From assembly GCF_050219315.1 (NCBI RefSeq), contig NZ_CP116939.1, positions 310,001-374,000 of the forward strand: a DNA stretch of 64,000 bases, in the 5' to 3' direction. This document shows, in pieces, positions 59,695 through 64,000 of the stretch (the first letter of the stretch is position 1; each line of letters begins with the position of its first letter). The stretch comes from Megasphaera_A sueciensis (GTDB lineage Bacteria > Bacillota > Negativicutes > Veillonellales > Megasphaeraceae). A program made the translations under genes and the position numbers. The notes under the pieces are model-generated. The model did no database searches. It worked only from the letters and a program-made list of their open reading frames with translations, and was not told the origin of the DNA.

Positions 59695-61135
59695 GGGTTT
59701 GTCAAGTTAAGTGTGTAAGTTTTTTTAGGTATCATAAAAGAAGATGCGTTACCAGTGATTGCTGGCTTTAAAATTTCTCGTATTTCAGGATACGAGCTTG
59801 CAGCTTATCATCCATAGCCAACTGGTTTCTGACCATCGCCCAGTTCTGGATATGATGCCCTTCCCACTTGGCATAGAGTTCCTTTACCCTGAGATAGAGA
59901 ACCTTGAAGACAGATTCCTCGCTGGAGAACGAGCCCTTCTTGGTGACTTTTCGGAAGCTGGAATTCACGCTCTCTATCGCATTGGTGGTATACATCACCT
60001 TCCTTACGGCACTGCCATAGTTGAATAGTTGCTGGACATGCTGCCAGTTCCGCTTCCATGTTTCTACCGCACCGGGGTACTGGCTCCAGGCCTGCTTGAA
60101 CCGCTCGAATTCGGCCTCAGCACTCTTCAGGTTCACGGCTCCATAGACCTTCCTGAGCTGGGTCGTGTAGGCCTTGTAATCCTTGGATGGGATGTACTTG
60201 ATGGAGTTGCGGATCAGATGGACGATGCAGCGCTGCACGACCACCTGGGGGAAGATGGACTTTGCTCCCTCTTCCAAACCGGAGACACCATCCATGCAGA
60301 TGAATCCGACATCTTCAACGCCACGGGCCTTCAGCTCATCGAATATCTGCATCCAGTTATGTTTGCCCTCCGTCTCGTTCATCCAAAGGCCCAGGACATC
60401 CTTCGAGCCATTGATGTCATAGCCGAGGATGACGTAGACAGCGTGGTTCTTGGTCTCATAATCCTTGCGTACAGAGACGTACAGGCAGTCTACGAACAAG
60501 AAGGGGTAGAAGGGGTTCAGAGGACGTGTCTGCCAATGCTGGACTTCGTCCATCACTCGGTCTGTGATGTTCGAGATGCTCTCTGCGGACAGCTCGAATC
60601 CATAGATGTCATCAATCGTCTTGGCAATATCCCGCTGGCTCATGCCGCGTGCATACATGGCCAGTACCTTGCTCTCGATCCCTGTGACATCCTTGGTGCG
60701 TTTGGGGACTACCTGGGGCTCGAAGGTAGATTCGCGGTCCCGTGGGACGCGGATGGGGACCTCGCCGACCGAAGTCTGGATGGTTTTCTCCGTATAGCCA
60801 TTCCGACGGTTGGAGGTTTCCTTCTTGCTATGATCATTGGAGCTATACCCGAGATGGTTATCTATCTCGCCCTGCAGCATAGCTTCGAAGATAGGACCGA
60901 ACACGTCCTTCAGCGCTATCTGCATGTCTTCCTGCGTCTTCGGCTGGTATTGTTCCATGATGAGCTTGGCGATTGCCTGGCCTTTCTCACTCGGGTTTCT
61001 ACGTTTCTTCATCAGTGCTGTACTCAATTCCTTTCAACCTGCTTTCTGATAGTGTACCGCACCTCGACAAAAAAATGAAGTGCGTAAGTTAGTAAATTGG
61101 TTACCGGTAACTTACACACTTCATTTTACACTCCC
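59695..61135 (-). mobile_element. IS256-family insertion sequence, copy 2 (intact transposase)
   Basis: The left end is GGGTTTGTCAAGTTAAGTGT; the right end on the other strand is GGGAGTGTAAAATGAAGTGT. The ends match those of copy 1 in pattern. No 8-bp duplication is seen (CCGTTAT before, CTTTATTT after), so the flanks were probably rearranged after insertion. An extra inverted repeat, TGAAGTGCGTAAGTTA at 61075-61090 with TAACTTACACACTTCA at 61108-61123, lies just inside the right end. Confidence 0.85.
59768..61012 (-). CDS. IS256-type (mutator-like) transposase, intact
   Basis: 414 residues from ATG at 61012 (TTG at 61027 is a possible longer start). The N-terminal part KLIMEQYQPKTQEDMQIALK with DVFGPIFEAMLQGEIDNHLG is followed by the DDE core: DCLYVSVRKDYETKNHAVYV, ICMDGVSGLEEGAKSIFPQV, VQRCIVHLIRNSIKYIPSKD, and the glutamate region YTTNAIESVNSSFRKVTKKG. 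It is related to the broken transposase at 54872 but is not a recent copy of it (many substitutions). It could mobilise both elements. Confidence 0.93.
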   Translation of the reverse strand: MKKRRNPSEKGQAIAKLIMEQYQPKTQEDMQIALKDVFGPIFEAMLQGEIDNHLGYSSNDHSKKETSNRRNGYTEKTIQTSVGEVPIRVPRDRESTFEPQVVPKRTKDVTGIESKVLAMYARGMSQRDIAKTIDDIYGFELSAESISNITDRVMDEVQHWQTRPLNPFYPFLFVDCLYVSVRKDYETKNHAVYVILGYDINGSKDVLGLWMNETEGKHNWMQIFDELKARGVEDVGFICMDGVSGLEEGAKSIFPQVVVQRCIVHLIRNSIKYIPSKDYKAYTTQLRKVYGAVNLKSAEAEFERFKQAWSQYPGAVETWKRNWQHVQQLFNYGSAVRKVMYTTNAIESVNSSFRKVTKKGSFSSEESVFKVLYLRVKELYAKWEGHHIQNWAMVRNQLAMDDKLQARILKYEKF

Positions 61136-61147
61136 CTTTATTTTGCC

Positions 61148-61597
61148 TTATTCAACATCAATTGTAATGCTGTTGTTTGGCTTTTCTTCTTTAGGAACTA
61201 CAACTTTAAGTAAACCATTTTCCAGTTTTGCTTTAATACCATCTGGCTTGGCATCTTCCAAATAAATTGAACGACTCATAGAACTATAACGTCTCTCTCT
61301 GTGGATGAAATTCTTTTTCTTTGATTCACTGTTTTCATCCCTAGTAATAGAAATCATAAGTTTTCCATCGTTAAGTTCAACATTGATGTCTTTTTTATCT
61401 ATACCTGGCACTTCAGCCTCAATTAGGTATTCATTGCCATTATCTTCGACATCAACTTTGAAAGTGTCATGTGTGAGGGTTCTTCTCAAAGGCCAGTCAT
61501 TGGAAAAAAAGTCATCAAGTACGTTGTAGAAGTCCTCAAAGCCAGTGTTTGTAGAGATTTCTTTGTTCTTTTTGTTAAAAGGTACTAATCCAGCCAT
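61148..61597 (-). CDS. hsp20: Hsp20 small heat shock protein
   Basis: 149 residues from the ATG at 61597 (AAGGAG about 9 bases upstream on the minus strand). The alpha-crystallin domain spans about residues 45-140: DVEDNGNEYLIEAEVPGIDK, KDINVELNDGKLMISITRDE, RSIYLEDAKPDGIKAKLENG, LLKVVVPKEEKP. It is an ATP-independent holdase that keeps unfolding proteins soluble for ClpL/DnaK-type machines. The promoter has a perfect CIRCE element. It lies just outside the second IS256 copy, convergent with nothing and divergent from the next IS. Confidence 0.94.
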   Translation of the reverse strand: MAGLVPFNKKNKEISTNTGFEDFYNVLDDFFSNDWPLRRTLTHDTFKVDVEDNGNEYLIEAEVPGIDKKDINVELNDGKLMISITRDENSESKKKNFIHRERRYSSMSRSIYLEDAKPDGIKAKLENGLLKVVVPKEEKPNNSITIDVE

Positions 61598-61628
61598 AAA
61601 TAACAACTCCTTTTCAATTTATTTTTTG

Positions 61629-61688
61629 TTAGCACTCTCGATTGTTGAGTGCTAATTATTATATAACACAGAATGTTCCACTTGTCAA
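61629..61688 (-). promoter_or_regulatory. hsp20 promoter with CIRCE element (HrcA operator)
   Basis: TTAGCACTC-N9-GAGTGCTAA (61629-61655) is a perfect CIRCE, the binding site of the HrcA heat-shock repressor. On the minus strand TTGACA (61683-61688), a 17-base spacer and TATATA (61660-61665) form the promoter just upstream. Confidence 0.93.
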
Positions 61689-61689
61689 T

Positions 61690-61961
61690 ATATTTTTGAG
61701 AATTTTTTTATTTAAATTTGACTTTGATATTTTTCCATAAACGAGAGTCAATCTTGGATATGTTTCCATTTACGAGCGTGGATATGTTCCTAAGTTCGAG
61801 AGTAGGTAAAAATAGAACTAAAACGCCGTTTTGACAGCTATCAAGACCTCTCAAAACACGTTGAGACAGTGGCCTTGCTGGTAAGCAAATAGATAAATAT
61901 GAAAATCCTTTGTTTTTCTATCAGTTAAAATATATCTGGATACGAAAAAAATGATTATAAA
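61690..61961. other. noncoding stretch with two 25-base repeats
   Basis: GGATATGTTTCC (61755) and GGATATGTTCC (61780) are the cores of two direct repeats with a 25-base period, each followed by T-rich sequence and CGAG. This looks like terminal repeats of an IS21-type element, which carry multiple copies at their ends. No gene is seen. Confidence 0.4.
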
Positions 61962-61987
61962 AATAGTTTCTTAGTGTAAAATAGTTC

Positions 61988-63048
61988 TGTAGGTTTACCA
62001 TAGATATGTTACAAAAACAGAAATGAGAGAACACCTTTTTGTGTTATGCTTAAGTTACTACGCAAAACCATAACAGAAAGGGAGTCCTCTCATGAACAGC
62101 ATAACACAAGATGTAAAATATCGTCTATCTATTCTTTCCTATGCAACAAAGCATGGTGTCACAAAAACTGCCATAAAATATCGTACGAATCGCCAGTTTA
62201 TCTATCGCTTGCAATGGCGCTATGAGGGTACCCCGGCATCGTTACAGCCTCGATCCAGACGTCCCCACCATCATCCCAATCAACACACTTCTCAAGAGAT
62301 GACACTGATTCAGAACATGCGACGACGAAATCCCCATGCCGGACTGGTCGTGTTTTGGGTCAAACTGAGAAAGCGTGGTTACACACGTTCCATCACGGGC
62401 CTGTATCGCTGTCTGAGGCGTATCGGACTGAAACGGAAATCGATACCTAACCCCAAATACATCCCCAAGCCCTATCAACAAGCGCTGTTCCCTGGAGAAA
62501 AAGTACAGATCGACGTAAAAGTCGTTCCTTCTGCCTGTATCGTGGGGCAGGCGGATGCACGGGGTGAAAAGATGTACCAGTACACCGCTATGGATGAATG
62601 TACCCGTGTTCGCTATTGGGAAGCGTTTCAGGAACAGAGTACCTATTCCTCTACTGTGTTTCTCCAACATCTTGTCAGAAAATGTAAGTTCCCTATTCAC
62701 AAAATTCAAACCGATAACGGATTTGAATTTACGAATCGATTTGGTCCAAGCAAACTGGAAAAATTAACTTTATTTGAACAACAGTTAGCAGCGTATGGCA
62801 TTGTACATCAAAAAATCCGTCCCTATACACCAAGACATAACGGAAAGGTAGAACGATCTCACCGAAAAGATAACGAGTATTTCTATGCGAATCATCGCTT
62901 TTATTCCTTTGAAGATTTCAAAAAACAGTTGGCTGTCCGTAATAGAGAATACAATAATTTTCCTATGCGTCCCTTGGCTTGGAAATCTCCCAATGAAGTT
63001 CTCCGATCTTTTCTCTCCGCTATGTAACATATGTTTGACAAACCTACA
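61988..63048 (+). mobile_element. IS481/IS1202-like insertion sequence, complete
   Basis: 1061 bp. The left end reads TGTAGGTTTACC...ATGTTACA, and the right end in complement reads TGTAGGTTTGTC...ATGTTACA, so the terminal 9 bases and an inner 8-base block match. A single transposase gene lies between them and a 26-bp direct repeat flanks the element. Confidence 0.88.
62092..63027 (+). CDS. IS481-type DDE transposase
   Basis: 311 residues, AAGGGAGTCCTCTC upstream of ATG 62092. An N-terminal helix-turn-helix (SYATKHGVTKTAIKYRTNRQ, FIYRLQWRYEG) and a second small HTH (ARGE-less linker, GLYRCLRRIGLKRKSIPN) precede the integrase core: first Asp in EKVQIDVKVV, second in IQTDNGFEFTNRF, Glu in RHNGKVERSHRKDNEYFY. 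Order and spacing fit IS481, and the length is normal for that family. The frame is intact, so the element may be active. Confidence 0.9.
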   Translation: MNSITQDVKYRLSILSYATKHGVTKTAIKYRTNRQFIYRLQWRYEGTPASLQPRSRRPHHHPNQHTSQEMTLIQNMRRRNPHAGLVVFWVKLRKRGYTRSITGLYRCLRRIGLKRKSIPNPKYIPKPYQQALFPGEKVQIDVKVVPSACIVGQADARGEKMYQYTAMDECTRVRYWEAFQEQSTYSSTVFLQHLVRKCKFPIHKIQTDNGFEFTNRFGPSKLEKLTLFEQQLAAYGIVHQKIRPYTPRHNGKVERSHRKDNEYFYANHRFYSFEDFKKQLAVRNREYNNFPMRPLAWKSPNEVLRSFLSAM

Positions 63049-63084
63049 AATAGTTTCTTAGTGTAAAATAGTTCTCGGTAAGAT

Positions 63085-64000
63085 ATTGCAAAAAAAAGAG
63101 AAGACCTAGATAATAGATATATTGTCCAGTCAGAAAAATATATCACAATATACGGAAACACTTGGCTGTGCGTTGAAAATGATAGATGTCGAATTGATAA
63201 AAACGTATACGGATCACGAGTATCAGACAGAATGACGGAATCCTCATACACGTTAGGAGTTGTTCGGAACGGTGACTTATGTACGCCGAGGGTACAAAAA
63301 ACGGGCTGCGATCAAAGGCCTTTTATCCTTTGAAACGATACTTGGGACTGAAGAAATATCAGCGGTATACAGCACTATTCATGAAACGGGTAACGGAAGT
63401 GGCAACCGGAAGCATCTACCGGACAACGGCAGATTTGATCAATCAACTGACGTTAACGAGTATCAGACACCAAACGGTGGGGGGCTATCATGAAACAACA
63501 AGTGGGTCGGGACTATGCCTCATGGGAAACAAGTCAAAAAGATATTTTCCCTTCCGGTGAGACTGTACAGCGGCAGTCGAAGATACTCTGCATAGTAGAG
63601 AAACTACGTCAGTATATGAGGCGAAACTGGAATTCGTTAGAACCGCTGCGGTTGCGAAACATTCCAGTGTCTGCGAGTGGAATCGGTACCTGTGAGAGTA
63701 ACCATCGAATATACAGTTACCGGATGAAGAAACAAGGGCGTCATGGGAGTCGGACGGGAGGCACGGCCATGGTGAAAGTAATTACGGCCATACGAAACAA
63801 AGAATTAGATAAAGCGTTTGCGGTATGGGGAAGAGGATTTAGCGCTCCCGTCAGCCGCAGATTCCGTGGAACGATGAGACGAATCATGCGGAAAATCTAC
63901 TTTCAATCGCATGTAGGGGTTCATCACGGACGTATTTACAATACTGGTCTGGCCAGCAGTGCGATAGGGAAGTTAGCTAAAAGCTTCTCAACGCCTGCAT
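63085..64000 (+). pseudogene. ISLre2-type transposase, decayed (runs off the window)
   Basis: Pieces in all three frames: EDLDNRYIVQSEKYITIYGN, then ELFGTVTYVRRGYKK, then LKRYLGLKKYQRYTALFMKR with TADLINQLTLTSIRHQTVGG, and a distal GTCESNHRIYSYRMKKQGRH with TGGTAMVKVITAIRNKELDK. Order and content match ISLre2-family (UPF0236) transposases. At least three frameshifts and stops make it a pseudogene. The end of the gene and the right IS end lie outside the window. Confidence 0.7.

Larger units (their letters stand above)
61962..63074. repeat. 26-bp direct repeat flanking the IS (target duplication)
   Basis: Identical 26-mers stand at 61962-61987 and 63049-63074, directly abutting the IS ends; the repeat starts AATAGTTTCTTAGTG and ends TAAAATAGTTC. 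The length is far beyond the usual 4-15 bp for IS481 and fits the 24-29 bp class reported for IS1202-type elements. Confidence 0.85.

Noticed and set aside
59687..61143. 8-bp target duplication for the second IS256-type element
   Set aside because: The flanking octamers differ, so no duplication is claimed.
1..64000. tRNA or rRNA genes
   Set aside because: No clover-leaf sequence or conserved rRNA segment was recognised on either strand; a covariance-model search would settle this.

Overview
The window looks like the chromosome of a Bacillota species with an outer membrane, most plausibly a Negativicutes (Veillonella/Megasphaera-type) bacterium. This is inferred from the housekeeping genes at the left end and from a nested, spanin-like gene pair in the prophage, which only makes sense in a two-membrane host. 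No rRNA or tRNA gene was seen, so the assignment stays tentative.

Layout. (1) 1-2412: chromosomal genes, the 3' part of a pyrimidine-nucleoside phosphorylase gene and an RlmD-type 23S rRNA m5U methyltransferase. (2) 2.5-12.3 kb: an AT-richer defence operon in which a Phd-like regulator is followed by hsdM, hsdS, hsdR, a YgjP/SprT-like zinc protease and a large ImmA/IrrE-like zinc protease. All are tightly packed or overlapping and end in one terminator. (3) 12.6-54.4 kb: a long-tailed HK97-type prophage that looks complete. It carries replication genes (VapE primase-helicase, VRR-NUC, SNF2 helicase, iteron-like origin), packaging, head, tail, lysis, a second replication block (DUF2800, DUF2815, family A DNA polymerase) and three tandem large-serine-recombinase genes. 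The two replication blocks lie at opposite ends, as expected if the phage circle was opened by integration between them. (4) 54.4-64 kb: a transposon-rich patchwork with an alcohol dehydrogenase gene split by an IS256-type element, a ClpL ATPase very like the staphylococcal/lactobacillar form, an IS21 remnant, a second IS256-type element, a CIRCE-controlled hsp20, an IS481/IS1202-like element with a 26-bp flanking duplication, and a decayed ISLre2-type transposase.

Most unusual content. Between the tail fibre gene and the lysis genes sits an operon-like block (39489-44123) with two radical SAM/SPASM enzymes, two small proteins made of CQxxx(C) repeats (13 and 20 cysteines), a Hint-like protein lacking splicing residues, and two proteins of unknown function. 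The two Cys-rich proteins and an upstream baseplate-region protein all end in the same NCxCDCGDD-type tail. This looks like a phage-borne, RiPP-like peptide modification system acting on virion tail proteins.

Other points: a slippery A AAA AAC -1 frameshift in the tail-assembly chaperone gene, a repeated leader RNA motif that buries ribosome binding sites, a repeated promoter cassette in front of accessory genes, and a stress island (clpL, hsp20) that appears to have been assembled by insertion sequences.
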